The notes below the pieces were generated by a model. The model searched no databases and had not been told where the DNA came from. It worked only from the letters and a program-made list of their open reading frames with translations. Positions 12,084 to 24,546 of a DNA stretch of 64,000 nucleotides are shown one piece after another. Within the stretch, counting starts at the first letter, position 1. Each line of letters opens with the position of its first letter. The position numbers and the translations under genes were made by a program. Origin of the DNA: Gymnothorax reevesii (Eukaryota; Chordata; Actinopteri; Anguilliformes; Muraenidae). The stretch lies in the NCBI GenBank assembly GCA_029721435.1, contig CM056577.1, positions 114,884,219 through 114,948,218 on the forward strand, read 5' to 3'.

Positions 12084-12834
12084 ATGCTTTCATTTGGATG
12101 CTTTCATCAGCTAATCTTTTTAGTTTTTCTCAATTAAATCATTTTTACAAAGGTAATTTTTTCAATAGAGAAAAGCTAAAAAAAATTGCTGTATCAAGTT
12201 GACGCAATTTTATTACTTTGATCCCAAGTCTCAATTTTTTTTTCAGTGTATGCCACGCTATTATGTCTGCAAAAATTCAATAAACAGATTTGAAAAAAAA
12301 AAAGAACAGAGGGGCTAAAAGCAATGAGAGGTTTGCAAATGGGGAATCTTGAAACAGTGAAACTGCTCACCGGCAGTTTCACTGGGACAGTAAGAAGTGA
12401 GTTACATGGGGACCCTGAAACTGTCTCAAAAAATGCAAACAAGACCATTTGCAGCACTGTCAATGGCTTCATACATGTAGACCCAGAAATACAATTTATA
12501 GAATTTCTCCAAAAAGTTTATATTTACAAACAATCAATTTATTGTACAGCTGTAGAGCAACAATTCTGCACATCAGTCAAAGCCATTTCATGACTCTCAC
12601 ATAATGAAGCCCACTTTCATTTCACTTCCATGCGAACTGACAGTCAAATCCTTTCAGACGTTCATCTGTCCATGACAGTCAGGAAACAAAATGGCAGATA
12701 CTACACTCTTCCACAGGGAAGACACCGGTTCAAAAATATAGAAGAAGGACCTGTGCAGCATTGCATTTTGAGAGAAGGACAACATTCACATGGAAATTCA
12801 TGCTCAGCAGAGCACTGAAGCCAAGAGATCTCAC

Positions 12835-13106
12835 CTGATAATCATTGGGCCAGAATGTGCTGACAGCGAGTTCCACCTGATGCCACTGCCGGCCCTGGGA
12901 CCCGGACACGTTCCATACGGGGGTGCCCAGGGGCCCGCCGTTGACGCGCACATACACCTGCAGGATCCCGGGGCTGTGACCATCTCGACTGTATAGGAAG
13001 TAGCTGAACTGGACGCAGTGTGTGTCATTCTCACTCAGAGCACGCAGGAGGAGGTGAGCGCGCTGCCCAGAGGCATGCTGGGATGCATTCACCATCATGA
13101 AGGATC
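12835..13106 (-). CDS. ptpru: Receptor-type tyrosine phosphatase U (PTPRU), exon 3, MAM domain
   Basis: PTPRU is a single-pass R2B receptor phosphatase at the cell surface that acts in cell adhesion and signalling. This 272-bp exon encodes about 90 residues of the extracellular MAM domain, from SFMMVNASQ to FWPNDYQ. The stretch [20 protein letters not shown] agrees exactly with what I recall of vertebrate PTPRU and distinguishes it from PTPRM, PTPRK and PTPRT. One MAM cysteine is visible (NDTHC) and three N-glycosylation sequons (NAS, NDT, NVS). The acceptor is ...cactccag (AG at 13107-13108) and the donor gtgaga begins at 12834. It enters in phase 1, where GA completes a glycine codon, and leaves in phase 0. 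There are no stops or frameshifts, so it looks functional. Confidence 0.96.
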
Positions 13107-13109
13107 CTG

Positions 13110-14615
13110 GAGTGAAGAAACACAGGAATGCGGATTATAGGTCATCTGCGTGAGTGGAATCAGGGGACTAAGGATTGACTTTCCTCGATACACTAGAAAA
13201 CGTTTGTAGTCGCAACAGTAGGCATTGCACCCCTAGAGCCCAAAGATTATCATTCAATGCCATAAAAACTCCACTGTAATCCTCGTAAACTTCATACAAC
13301 TTTGGAAAGTGTTTTTATATTTTACAGCATCTTGAATATAAACTATTAACAGCCCCATATTTAAAAAAAAAAATGAAGGTGGCATGCCTAATTAAAACTG
13401 AAAGCAGTGGTTTACAAATAATCTTTGGCTTGTAGTACATCATGAAACATAATACACCAGGATGTTATTTCATGTTTCATCTCATTAATTTTTTTTTTTA
13501 CATTTTTCAATCTTGACTCTCACAACATAGTCAAAAAGAATTGGGACAGTAATGGATTTACCAGTTCCTTTACACAAAACTCAAGCAACATTTAGGGGCT
13601 GAAGTCACCAAGTAGTCAAATGTTTCAGACATCAGTTTGTCTCATTCTTTCTGCGTATAAATCTTGAAGAGGATGACTGCTTCAACCTTGTTAAGGTGAT
13701 TAACCAAATAAATTTTCACTCTAATCAAGAATAATATAACAAACATGACAGATGTAAAAATACAAAAAGAAAATAAAAATAGTGCAATGGCAACTGTAGC
13801 TCACATGAACAGGTAGATTAATAAATGCACAGAGGATATGAATGAGATTAAATCAAGGCCAGTTAATAAAGATGAAGCAAAATTTGCAAGATTTGGTATT
13901 GAGCCTGATCTTTTGGACCCAAAAATTAGAAGCAATAGTAGGTGACATATAAGCCAAAGTCAGTTTTTCAATACATCGTATTGAGTATAAATTAGGTAAT
14001 CAAGCTTTTGTTGCAAACAAAAGGGCCTAAATGGCATTTTCAAGATGGCCATCATGGCAACTATATATTTGAATCAGATTGGAATTGCGGAAACAAATGT
14101 TTGCAATCATACTGGATTTCCAATCTGGACCCTCTGAAGACATCCAGGAGTCCTGACTGGCAAGAAAATGTGTTTAAATTTTTAGCTTCATTGATCAAGA
14201 ATATTTAGAGATTTTAAACATTCACAGCTGCATATACTAATGACAGAGGATAAATGAAGATCAAAATAAAGTACATTACGCAGCAAAACTCAAGAGTATG
14301 TCTTGCTGTGTAGTACCTACATACTGAATTTCAGCTGAATAGCTGCAGAAATAGTTGACATATGGGCCAAGAGGGAATTTACAAGAATGCAGCCAAAGCA
14401 TCCATATATACGGATCACAATGCCTTGAACAAACTTTGATGCATTTTCTCTGTACATCAGTAAAAACGCTTAAATAGCTAGAGCATACCTAAAATGACAG
14501 CAAGAGACTCTGACCTTATTTCCTTTATTATTTTATCAGTCATTTTAGTTATATAATTGTTGAATAGAGGGGAAATCCATTAAGTAAATCACCTTAACTT
14601 GGTTGAATGATTCAT
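13110..14615. other. Intron 2 sequence, no firm feature
   Basis: AT-rich. A stretch at about 13530-13730 (ATTGGGACAGTAATGG and following) recalls the flank of a Tc/mariner copy, but I cannot identify a transposase frame or terminal repeats, so I do not annotate it as an element. Confidence 0.3.
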
Positions 14616-14619
14616 ATCC

Positions 14620-16165
14620 TCACAGAGGGATGCAACAGTACAGGTTCTTCACTGTCACATTTTGTGTTTCAAAATGCACAGCAAGTTCACTCTTGGGGAC
14701 AAGTCAGGACTGCAGGCAGGACAGTCCAGTCCTTTTCTTACACAGCCTTGCCTTTTTTATGCACACTGAAAGTGAGTTTGCAGTGTCTTCTGGAGCTATA
14801 CATGGGCATCCCTGGAGAGCAAGTGATCTTGAAAGAGGAATTTGTTCCCCCAATATCTCAGTGTTAATAGTGCCCATTAATGGTGCATTCACAGTTATCC
14901 TCGCCAAGGGCACAGACATGACCCCATACCACAACAGAACATGATTATTGGACTTGTTACTCGTAATAGGCTAGATGGTCCTTTTCTTCTTTGGTCCAGC
15001 CTCCATTTCTTCCAAAAAATACCTGAAAAACTGATTCATCTGACCTCAGTAAACATTTCCTCCATGTGATGGTCCACGAAAGAGCCCAGAGAAGTCAATA
15101 GTGCTTCTGGACACTGAACATCAGGGTTCCTTTTTCCACAGTAAAGTTTAAACTAGCATTAATGAATACTGGACCACTCCCAAAGTGGAGAAGAGTGTTG
15201 GGTGGAACTGCGGATAGGAGATCAGGGCAAATGTGATGTTGGACTTGGTCTGTGATTGTGCGAACCTTGGGTGCCCCCGGGTGGCCAGAGTCAGGGTGGA
15301 GCTCACATCTCTTGTCGGAGTCCGTGTGGCTCCCAAGCCCCCCGGGGTCCCAGGTGGAGACTGTTTCTTGCTTCCTTCTTGGAGAGGGGAAGCGTGGAAG
15401 GGTGGGAGGGACATAGGAACGAGACGATCTGGGATTGTGGGAATGTAGGAGGTATTTATAGGCGTAAGGACGAATAGGGAGGCGAGTTGGGAGTGGCCCT
15501 GTTCATTAACCTACGTTCGAGAACTCCCATTGTGGATGTGACTACGTATTGTAGTACTTGACAAAGGTTTTCCAAAGTGATCTTGGGTAAATATGGTTTT
15601 ATCAACTCCAGATAAATGATGGATTTTGATGCAGTGCCATCTGAGTGATGGGAGATCACAGGTGTTCAGTATTCAGGTACTGAATCTTTTAATTATATTA
15701 TCCCCTTAGAGGAAGAAATATCCAAATCCCTTCCCATCTTTCTTTGAGGAAAATAGTTTTTGAATCTTTCGGTGATTTTCTTGCACATTTGTATGCTGAT
15801 CAAAAATCCTCTTCACATCTTTGCTCCTAAAGGACTTGGTCTTTCCTGGATGCTGCTTTTGTAGCAAATCATGATTGCAATCTCCAGCTGACATCAGCGG
15901 TTTCAAATCGCATCATCATTCAAATTTTTTTACCTCAATGCCAGTCCTAAATTTCCCCCGTCTCAACTTTTTTGTAAAGAATATGTTGCAGGCCTAAATG
16001 GTAGGAATTCATGCTTATTTACAAATAAAATTAAGTTGACTATAAATTAAATATCCGGTCTACATATTGTCTGCAATGAAATACAAGTCAAGTTTAGGAG
16101 TCACAGCTTCCCATTGTAAACTGAATTTTTCATACTGTCCAAACTTCTTCTGAATTAGGGTTGTA
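14620..16165 (-). mobile_element. Tc1-like transposon (family A), degenerate, with nested insert
   Basis: This copy aligns in order with those at 37735-39892 (same strand) and 59020-60758 (opposite strand). On the minus strand it carries remnants of an IS630/Tc1 transposase, for example the complement of the region around 14870-15020 encoding the family's central catalytic part. The right end, AATTAGGGTTGTA at about 16153-16165, matches the terminal repeat seen at 60746-60758. It is interrupted at 15163-15505. Many stops are present. Confidence 0.72.
15163..15505. mobile_element. TTAA-flanked MITE nested in the Tc1 copy
   Basis: A 343-bp GC-rich block bounded by TTAA on both sides (15159-15162 and 15506-15509). 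The ends are inverted: TGAATACTGGACCACTCCCAA at the left and TGAACAGGGCCACTCCCAA on the complement at the right. TTAA targets are used by piggyBac and Kolobok elements, so it is likely a non-autonomous member of one of these. A TATAAATA on the complement near 15460 is notable but may be chance. No transposase is present. Confidence 0.65.
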
Positions 16166-16230
16166 ATAATAGTAATACTAATGTTAATATTAATAATAAT
16201 CATCATCATAATCATCATAAGAAGATGAAG
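16157..16230 (+). repeat. Imperfect AAT/ATC trinucleotide tract
   Basis: Runs of AAT-type then ATC-type triplets with interruptions, directly after the end of the Tc1 copy. Confidence 0.7.
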
Positions 16231-16239
16231 ATGAAATAG

Positions 16240-19200
16240 AAGAAAACATTATACTTGATTGGCATCTCTCTGGACACCCAAGAGTGCTTACATCGAAAAC
16301 CTTATATCAAAGAGTAACAAAAAAAGGCAATGTAACCTACTAAAATAAAAAGAGAAATCAATAACCTAACATGAACAGCATAAAAACAGGTTATGTTAAA
16401 AGACAGCTTAGGGAGGGTATAAAGAACTGTCGGTCGTATGCCATGGTAGATATATGTGCTTTCAGTATTTTTCTGGAAGTCGGTAGGGTTTCCGGTTGTT
16501 TATTAAGACCAATGAAAGCGCTCCAGAGTCTGGAGGTGGCAGTGCAGAGAGGTGTGGGGAAGTCAGGGCGTGAAGGGCTGTGTAGTCTTGAATCTGATGA
16601 GGCATTAGAGCGGTAACCAGTGTAATCGAATGAGAACGGGTGTGCTGTGGTCATTAGGTTTCCCAGCTGAGCTTTGGAACGTTTGCAGTCTGGCGACGAG
16701 TTTGGTGGACGACCCTGTGAGTTGACAGGAGGTTCTAAACCTCATCCTGAAAGGGCCACTGTGGGTAAAGGCTCTTATTCAAACCAATCAGTTACACTCC
16801 TGATGCTGCTCATCTTTAGCAAAGACCCCAGGGGTAGACTGGACAGGTATGTAACTCCTGGGCTGGAATGGAAGCCACTCTCATCAGGCCTGGATAAAGT
16901 CAAGATCTCATTTTGGGATAAGGTCAAGTTCTGATAGCTGTAATCTAGTCGGGAGATGATGGACACACAGATAATGGTTTTGGCACTGGACTGGGAGAGC
17001 GATGGGCGGAGTCAGGAAACATGCCAAAAGTGCAAAAAGGCAAGCCATCCCTGTTTGTGAGGAAGGATTCAAAACAAACAGTACAGTCCCCATGAGTCGT
17101 AACACTACTTTGCCTACATTATGCAGCTCTGACATCTATTGATTACAAATATGTGACATGGCTCATTGGTCCCCAAGGCTCATCGGACTCCAGCCTCCCC
17201 TATGGCTGAAAGTTGTGAAAATGTAAGTACGTATGAATGTACACACTGATAATGTATGTGCTAGTGATGCATGATTTACAGGGAACTTTGTGTTCTGTGC
17301 CACACAAAAAAGATGAAAAAGCATTTTTTGAAATTCCTGCTTATCCTTTCAAATCTAGACAGACAGTCAAAATGCTCTGTTGCCATAAAAATTCAATCGC
17401 TAAACACGGCAGCCTCCATGAACTGGCTTTGTGTGCACGGCGGTCCGCAGAATCAGAAAGCGGTAGCTGTCCCGAGTTGTGATGCATCTGTATGAGCGGA
17501 ACAATGAACACGGGAAGTGAGGTCATCTGTACGAGGGATAGCAAACAAAATAAGAGGGGTCTTATTAACGTAAGGAGAAGTGAACCCTGAAAATGAGGTC
17601 ATCTGCATGATAGAAAGAACTAAAATAAGAAGAGATGATCTGGATAGACAGATCGGATGACACAGGACAAGACGTCACACAGGACGAGCAGAGAAAATAT
17701 AGGAAGTGACTTCAAAGGTCATCTCTTTGGTTTTAAAAGTGGTGTCACAGCGGTATTAAACCCATGGAAGTGTCAGTTAGGGCTTGTTTTTATGTGCGTC
17801 GATGCTGCACTGACTAGGAGGTCTTTGTGTGACCTGGACCTCTCATCTAATTAACAGAGCCCTATTGTACCAGCCAATGCCCACACTATAAGTCCTGGCG
17901 AATAATGGCTACAGAAGCATGGCATTATTCACTGAAGAACAAGCGGTGGTGTTCAAAGCTGCAGGGGCCAGCGAGGTTGCTGGGAGATCGCCAAGTGAGC
18001 CAGAGCATTTAGTTCAGCGGCGGCGGCAGCGCTTTCCTCATTAATCACCGTGACACAGTTATTAGCCGCTAACGGCAGCCGTGAAGACGCTTAAAGCGCA
18101 GGACGTGAAGCAGAGAGCGCGAGATTAATTAGCGAACGCGAGCATGAATCCCAAAACCTCGCATCCAAATCCCAAAAACTCCCCGTATTTCCGTAAAACA
18201 GACACGGTTCTTCAAGAAGGAGATTAAAAAAAAAACTGACAAGAGTCACTTGTTTTCACGATCAATTCGCCTTCAGACGAAAGACAAACGCGAAGACTTT
18301 TTATGTCAATAAGTTCGCACTATGCTTAATTAGAAAAGATCTTTCCATGGTTTAAATTAATTACCTCATTCAAAATTCAGACACAATGTAGCGCGGTTAA
18401 AAATAACGAAATGGAGAACGACGTGCGAGAGATTAAACAGTACAGGCAATTAAAGCTCCCTCCACAGACAGGCAGACAACACTAAGAGCAGCTCTGATCT
18501 TCCCTTTGATTGCGTCAGTTGGGGCGCAACAAGACGCACTGAGAGGTAAAGGAATTTTGATGGAACGAGGCCTCAGCTTTGTTCACTCATATTTTATTTT
18601 TTCTCTGGATTGCATCCCTTCAGAAGGGTGTATATTTGCTCTAGATTAATAACCAGCATTGTTTCATACAGAGAGCCAGCCAGTCAAAAGTCTGAACACG
18701 CATACATCTTCATTAAATCAAAATGAAAAAGAAATAAACGCACAAAAAAAAAAAAAATCTGAATGTTAATTTTATCAAGATAACCAACATTTGCATTTGT
18801 AATTGCTGGGAATACTCATCAATCCTCTTTTCTGCTACTGCTGTCACATGGCACTGAGAGATCGCTCCAGCATGACTGCAGTAGCTTCCACAAATGTGCT
18901 GCACTTCAAGAAAACTTCCCTTTTCATCCATCATAACTCGGGCTTTAATTCCACTTTAATGTCGGCATAGTTTTTGTTGTTAGCTTGTATTTTTACATTT
19001 TTTTACATTACAGATTCTGACCATGATCTACAGAGTATGTCTTCAAGATCAATGAAAAGATATTAACGAGGAGGATACTACATCTTTTTTTTTAAGCAAT
19101 ATGGTCGCTGAAAAGCAAACTAAATTTGCCACTGCTTTCATGATTCCAGATAAATCAAATGCGGCAGGGAACTGCCAAAATTTCTGAGCATTATTTCTAC

Positions 19201-19555
19201 CAGAGCAAATATTAAAATTGCAAAGGCAGCAAAAACAAACATTTTGTGTTTGGGACCTTTCTGACAGTGTTAAGCCTCTCCAGGGTTCCTTTTAATCAAA
19301 AATGAAATGGAACAATATAGCTCAATTTGAAAACTATATTTCACAGTGGCATGTAGTTTACAGGCACAACATGCCACTGTGATGTAGTTTTTAACTTGAG
19401 CTCCTAGAGGCCCATACATGTAGCACACAGAGAGGAGCCAAGACCTTGTGACCACTCACAGATGACGCAAACATTGACTATCTAGTAGCAATAGCGCATG
19501 TCAAGGTCTGGAAACACATCGTAGGTTAATGAGCAGTCAGTTCTATATATAGTTG
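16240..19555. other. Intron 2 sequence, no firm feature
   Basis: The part at about 16370-16760 (a G-rich strand with GGTGTGGGGAAGTCAGGGCG) feels like an interspersed repeat, but I could not assign it. The part at about 17980-18560 is unusually rich in CpG and balanced in composition for this intron, so it is a candidate conserved non-coding block. No exon is recognised. Confidence 0.3.
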
Positions 19556-19559
19556 ACAT

Positions 19560-20515
19560 ATTTGATGCCTAAGAAATGAACCTTTGACAAGGGCCAAATT
19601 GTCATGTTTAGTCAACTGGGTCAGAGCATCTCGGAACAGTCATGGTGCACCCCGTCAGCAGAGGGGGGTACCAGCTGACAACGGTGTGAGGGAGGACAAA
19701 TCTTGAACCGGCGACAGGGAGTTGGACGCCTAAAGCTCACTGGCGCAGGAAGGCAACGAAGGCCGTCGCATCTGGTACGAACTGAAAAATGGCCACTATG
19801 GCACATGCTACAGAAAATTTTAATAGTGGTTACAGAAGAACTCAGAACACTGTACCCTGCTGCATACGGTGCTCTGTAGCTGTTAGACCGGGTCAGAGTG
19901 CACAGTCTAACTTCTGTTCCCCGACAAAAGCACCTCCAATGGCCAAGTGAGCGTCAGAACTCAATCCTAGAGCAATGGATAGCGACTGCCTGTACCGATG
20001 AGTCACGTTTTATGTTATATCGTGCACATCGGCCGACTATGTGTACATCATTTACCAAGGGAAGGGATGGCACCATGCCATCTGCTTAATTGGCCTGTCT
20101 GGTTTGTTGGTTCTTGCCTGTTCCAGTAGTCTTGCTGGTTAGTCCCGTTAATTGATTCTTCCCTTCCGGCGATTAGCTGTAGCCACTGATTGTCCAGTGT
20201 ATGCAGGTTGTGGGTTTGGTCTCAGTTGGGGCTGGATCATCTTACTGGTAGGAGTGACTCCAACCTCTCGCTGTAAATTCGAGTTTTCCTCCCTGGTGTC
20301 TTCTTCCAGCTGTCCTCATCCTCCTCATTATATATGCACCCCGGGGGCTCATCGTCAATCCTACAATTGGCTCTCCCTCTGCCCATTTCGTAACAGCACC
20401 AGGATTCATTGTAATAAGACGACAAGCCGGTGGAGGGAATGTGACGCCCTGAGAGATGTTCTGTTGGGAAACCCTGGGTCTGGCCATTCGTGGAAACATT
20501 AATGTGACATTAATG
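19560..20515 (+). mobile_element. Tc1-like transposon (family B), truncated, with nested LTR
   Basis: Broken frames on the plus strand match a second Tc1 family: RQKHLQWPSERQNSILEQWI, then CTDESRFMLYRA at about 19920-20030 (the D-E-S-R-F catalytic block), and after the nested insert RDVLLGNPGSGHSWK at about 20452-20495. Upstream, 19605-19760, the helix-turn-helix region and an RRQG-like linker are recognisable in broken frames. The copy stops near 20515, before the final catalytic residues. It is interrupted at 20076-20395. Confidence 0.78.
20076..20395. mobile_element. Solo LTR (320 bp) nested in the Tc1 copy
   Basis: The insert begins TGCCATCTGC, ends TTCGTAACA (TG...CA), and is flanked by the 6-bp direct repeat GCACCA (20070-20075 and 20396-20401). 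Removing it restores the Tc1 sequence across the join, which is strong support for the boundaries. No coding remnant is present; family is unknown. Confidence 0.8.
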
Positions 20516-20967
20516 TGTGTTTTGGGAGCATGCGGACAACCAATAACATATTAGCTATTTGGTCATGAATGTGTTGGCTTATTGCTATACATAACAGTCT
20601 ACTCCAAGTGTTTAGCGAAAACCCATCTTTGAAATTCCCCTCTTAATTTTCTTTTCTCCTATGTTCCAGTCTAGTAGAATAAGATAGAGAATAGATATGA
20701 AAGTGTTTTGGCCGTGTAAGTCAAGCTGGGTAAAGACGCCAACAAAGTAAATAAATAGCATAACAAGGTTGATGGGAGAAATACAGACAGAGGACCTCAT
20801 CAATATCCCAGATGAAAGGAAGGCTTGGATAAACAAATATCAATTAAAATAAGAAGCATTTAGGGAGGGCCTACACTTCTGCAATCCATATTGCATGCAC
20901 TGAATACTGATAAAGAGATCAAACTGAGGTTTTCACTTTTATATCCCACAAGTAAAGAACCGGCCTT

Positions 20968-20970
<3 letters not shown>

Positions 20971-21000
<30 letters not shown>
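20971..21000 (+). repeat. (CT)15 microsatellite
   Basis: Uninterrupted CT dinucleotides. Confidence 0.97.
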
Positions 21001-21003
<3 letters not shown>

Positions 21004-21554
21004 TATACCTCCCTTTGGTTCTTTCTAAGATGTTTCATGGTACGTTTTTAACAAGCGATAATTTTAACCTTTTCTCTTGGAGAACATTTTTCATGAAGAA
21101 GTGTAGCACATGCGACACTACGTGTAAAACGTCTCAGTAGGGTGTCCTAATTGTTCAGAGTCTCCCAGTGTTTAACTGCGTTCTTTTGAGGGAGGAAACA
21201 GCAGACCGAGCTCGCTAAGCTCGCCGCGCTTGGCCAGGTGACAGAGGAAGAAAAGATGCTCGCGCAGAGCGCATGGCGCGGTGGAGAGGGGGACTTTTGG
21301 AGAAATTTTCCCGGAAGTCGTCGACTGTCAAAATTCCCGTCAATCTCTGCCAAGGCTGTTTATCTCTCTGCCACGCACAAAAGGCTTCAAATGGGAAAAT
21401 GGTTCCCAACCCCCAAAAAAAGAAGAAGAAAATCCCCCTTTTCCTACATTTCTCTGGCGCTACCGGGCAGAACTTAACTGCCTTCACACCGCGAGAATCT
21501 ACACCCTGTTTGGCATTTTAATTTAGACTCGGTGACTGCCCTTTTCCAGAGGCA

Positions 21555-21598
21555 ATTTGCATTTCTCGCATTTACACTTTAAATATTTATGCATAAAT
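21555..21598. promoter_or_regulatory. Candidate POU-factor site cluster
   Basis: A canonical octamer ATTTGCAT (21555-21562) lies 22 bp before a perfect 14-bp palindrome ATTTATGCATAAAT (21585-21598), which contains an octamer-like core on both strands. Such pairing suits POU-domain dimers. Single octamers are expected by chance in a window this size, so regulatory function is only inferred. Confidence 0.25.
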
Positions 21599-24522
21599 TA
21601 TGTATGTAATATATAAATGCACGGATATTTGTTTAATAATTTCTAGTTTTGTGTCTTGCATGGCTGCATCCCACCCAACATTAAAATGAGTAATTTTCCG
21701 ATAGCAAGACCGAATCCTTGAACCAGCTTGCCGCAATATTAGCAAACCATTACCGTGTGGCCTTGTACAAGGCGATTTCTCAAACAGAAAAGCAACAATC
21801 GATATAAGCATCAAGCATTGTTGAATCCACAACAACATACTTATATCAGACAGAACTGGCTTGACAGCAACAGGTTTTTTTAGGCTAAGTGTTCCATCGG
21901 CCTATTTTCAGCTGAGAGCATTGTTCACATGCGCTGAAATAATGAAGATCATATAAAGGCCTTTGTTACACGGCACGCTCAGAAATTGTGCAGAGAATTG
22001 GCGTGCGATTTGACTGACAGGGTCAGGCATTACTGCCGACGATTTAAAAACAACTAACAGAATGTTTACGGTAAATAAATTGTGCTTTCCACTGGCAGAA
22101 AGCATAGGCTACAGATTTGCATGCATACATGCAGTCATAGGCAAAAAATTCACGAGGAAATATGGATTGTTTGTTGACTTTGTCTCTGAAATACAGCCGC
22201 ACGTTGAGAGGTGGAGCCCAGCCAAGATCGAACTCTGAGAGCGGACAGACTGTCACGTGATTTGAGGATATTAAACAGAGTTGTGCAGACAATTCTTGGC
22301 AATGTAGGAACCTAGAAAAGCTGGTTTAAGACAACTGGCTATGGTATAAAACAATTTAATAACAAAATGAAAAAAAAGGGCTGCAATAATAACCACAATG
22401 TATCAAAAAAGTTTTTTTTTGTAAACTCAAATCATATGGGGCACTGATGGCAAAAAGGGCAGGTGCTACACACATGCCCACTGCGCTCATACAATCCATC
22501 TGATGATAATCCCTCTGGTGGTGAAAAATGGTAATTACAGAATTACGCTGCCTGGTACAGCAAACGCTCTAACTATTTTTATAATTTATGCTGAAGTGTA
22601 ATCAAGGTCAACAGCAATAAAATGACGCAAGACACATGGGACAGTTAGATCAGTTTCTTATACATATTCAGCAGAAATCCACAGCCAAAGCCGTTAACAC
22701 ACGCAAGAGACTCCAAGAGTCTGCAATTCTAAATTAAACGTTTTATTTTGAATATATTTTGAATATCATTCTGCTTCGGTGGTGTGGGGGTAGGGGGAAT
22801 TCGGTCAAAAAAGGGGTTACAGAGGCATTAGCTATAGAATAATGAGTTCATTTCATTGTTCTCAGATAATTATCCTTGGAAGGCTTACAGTAGAACAGCA
22901 TGGAATAACAATCACAGTGTCCTACTTTCATATAATTAAAGCAGCACGCGTGTTGCTCAGGAATTAGACTTCGAACCCGCTGCCTCAAAGGAAGAAAAAC
23001 ATTATCTCCGACAAATTAACCGAGACCAAAGGTAGCACATCGAGGAAAAATAAACATAGTCTTTGCTGGACAGCCCAGGCAATAATGTAGGTGCAGTCAT
23101 AATTTATTCAATTTTTTTCTCCAGGGAAGTCCAGTACTATCGATCACCAGGACTCTTGCCCATCTGCCACTGAGTCAGTGAAATGACTGGGACTCATTTT
23201 CACACATTTCAGTCACTTGAAATTCAGCCTGACAGATGTCTCATGTACAGGGAATGTCAAGATATCTGCTAAAAGGATATCAATGATTCATAAAGGCATC
23301 CAGTGGGACATATTGAGAGACAATAACCTTTGCAGCAAATCACAATGACTCCTTCCTCTGCTACTCCATCAGCAGATGAATAATGTCTTGCCATTTTGCC
23401 ACCTTAAGTCTGAGATCCGCAAACAGCTTGATCTTCAGTATCAGTTCAGCTGCAGTCGAATCCAGCTGCTAATCTCTGTAAAATTTTAAAAGACTCAGAT
23501 CAGATTCAATTTAAGTATCAATTTTGATATTCTTACTGGGAATCCCTTGATAGGATTTGTAGGTGCTTACTTCCTGGCTTTTGGCGGAGTCTAATCTTTG
23601 TTCGGTGCCGAATAGCATCGAAAACAAACGCAAAAGCAGAGGTACAAACGAATCAAAGGGGGCGCACTCACGTGCAAAAAAAAGAGAGAGCTTCAGTTAA
23701 AGTTCCTCTATTGCGATACTCTTTCTATAACTCCACAAAAGCCGATAAGGCTCCGTTCGTTCACACCTGACCGTTGCCAAGGACGCATGAGCGTCTATTA
23801 TGAGATTAAGACTCACCCCGGATGCATTAATTCATGTCAGCGCACTATTAGATTAGCCCTGCGGTCACAGGTCTCAGAACTTTTATCAGCAGGTCAAGAG
23901 AGGAAGAGAAAAGAGGGAGAAAATTACTTTTTCACTTTTCAACAAAATAATATCTGAGAGAGGAAGAGAAAATGTGGGGGCGAGAGGGAAGTTTATGACT
24001 TTTGGAAAAAATAAAACACTTTATTAATCAATCAGCTGTGGAGGTAGGGGAGAAGATGAGAGGGCCGGAGATAGATGGACAGGCAGGTAAACGGAGAGAA
24101 CGAGAGAACGGAAAAGAGAGGGAGAAAAAGAGAGAGGTCAGGGCACGGCCACTCAAGTCTTTAATTTTCCTCCATCTTCTCAACATCGATCATGTTTCCT
24201 TCATCTCATGCTTCTAAGGGCAAAATATTGCCTTTTCAGAGCAAGGAAAGAAAAAAAAGTGAGTCAGGTGGATCAATCGTTGTCTTATTTCACATTTAAT
24301 ACTGGCTTCTTTGGCGAGCATGATGGCTTTGGCAGTGAATATATGCAGCTTAAATGCTGGGAAGACTTCTGTGCTGCGCTCATTTGATTTGTGGATTTGA
24401 AATTGTTCTGTTGAGGGAGGCTTTCAGATGGCATCCTGGGATTTCACATTTCACCTCTTTGCTCTTCGATTTCTTTGAAATTTGAAGATGGCAGACAGAT
24501 GATATTGTTGATTGTGAATTAC

Positions 24523-24546
24523 AAAAAAAAAAAAAAAAAAAAAAAA
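24523..24546 (+). repeat. Poly-A tract, 24 nt
   Basis: An uninterrupted A run. No recognisable retroposon body or target duplication is visible next to it. Confidence 0.9.

Larger units (their letters stand above)
10136..12303 (+). mobile_element. L1-type LINE, internally deleted, with target duplication
   Basis: The element is flanked by the 13-bp direct repeat GAACAGAGGGGCT (10123-10135 and 12304-12316) and ends in AATAAACAGATTTG plus an A-run at about 12281-12303, so both ends and the target duplication survive. Inside are an ORF1 remnant and a reverse-transcriptase remnant. The endonuclease domain and much of the ORF2 C-terminus are missing; at 2.2 kb it is far below the 5-6 kb of an intact L1. 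It arrived, or became, deleted and is inactive. Confidence 0.85.
1..12834 (-). other. ptpru: ptpru intron 3 (partial)
   Basis: Begins with the GT donor at 12833-12834 (minus strand) directly after exon 3 and continues off the left edge. The next exon, expected to encode the end of the MAM domain, was not found by eye. It is short in this family and could be missed, but the likeliest explanation is that it lies outside the window. The interval is largely transposon debris. Confidence 0.7.

Noticed and set aside
1..12834. Search for ptpru exon 4 (end of MAM domain)
   Set aside because: No minus-strand segment with the expected short MAM ending and an acceptor/donor pair was found by eye. A very short exon could have been missed.
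13530..13730. Possible mariner fragment
   Set aside because: Only a few words resemble a mariner flank, and there is no terminal repeat or transposase frame.
18788..18796. Another ATTTGCAT octamer
   Set aside because: Isolated 8-mers are expected by chance about twice in a window of this length.
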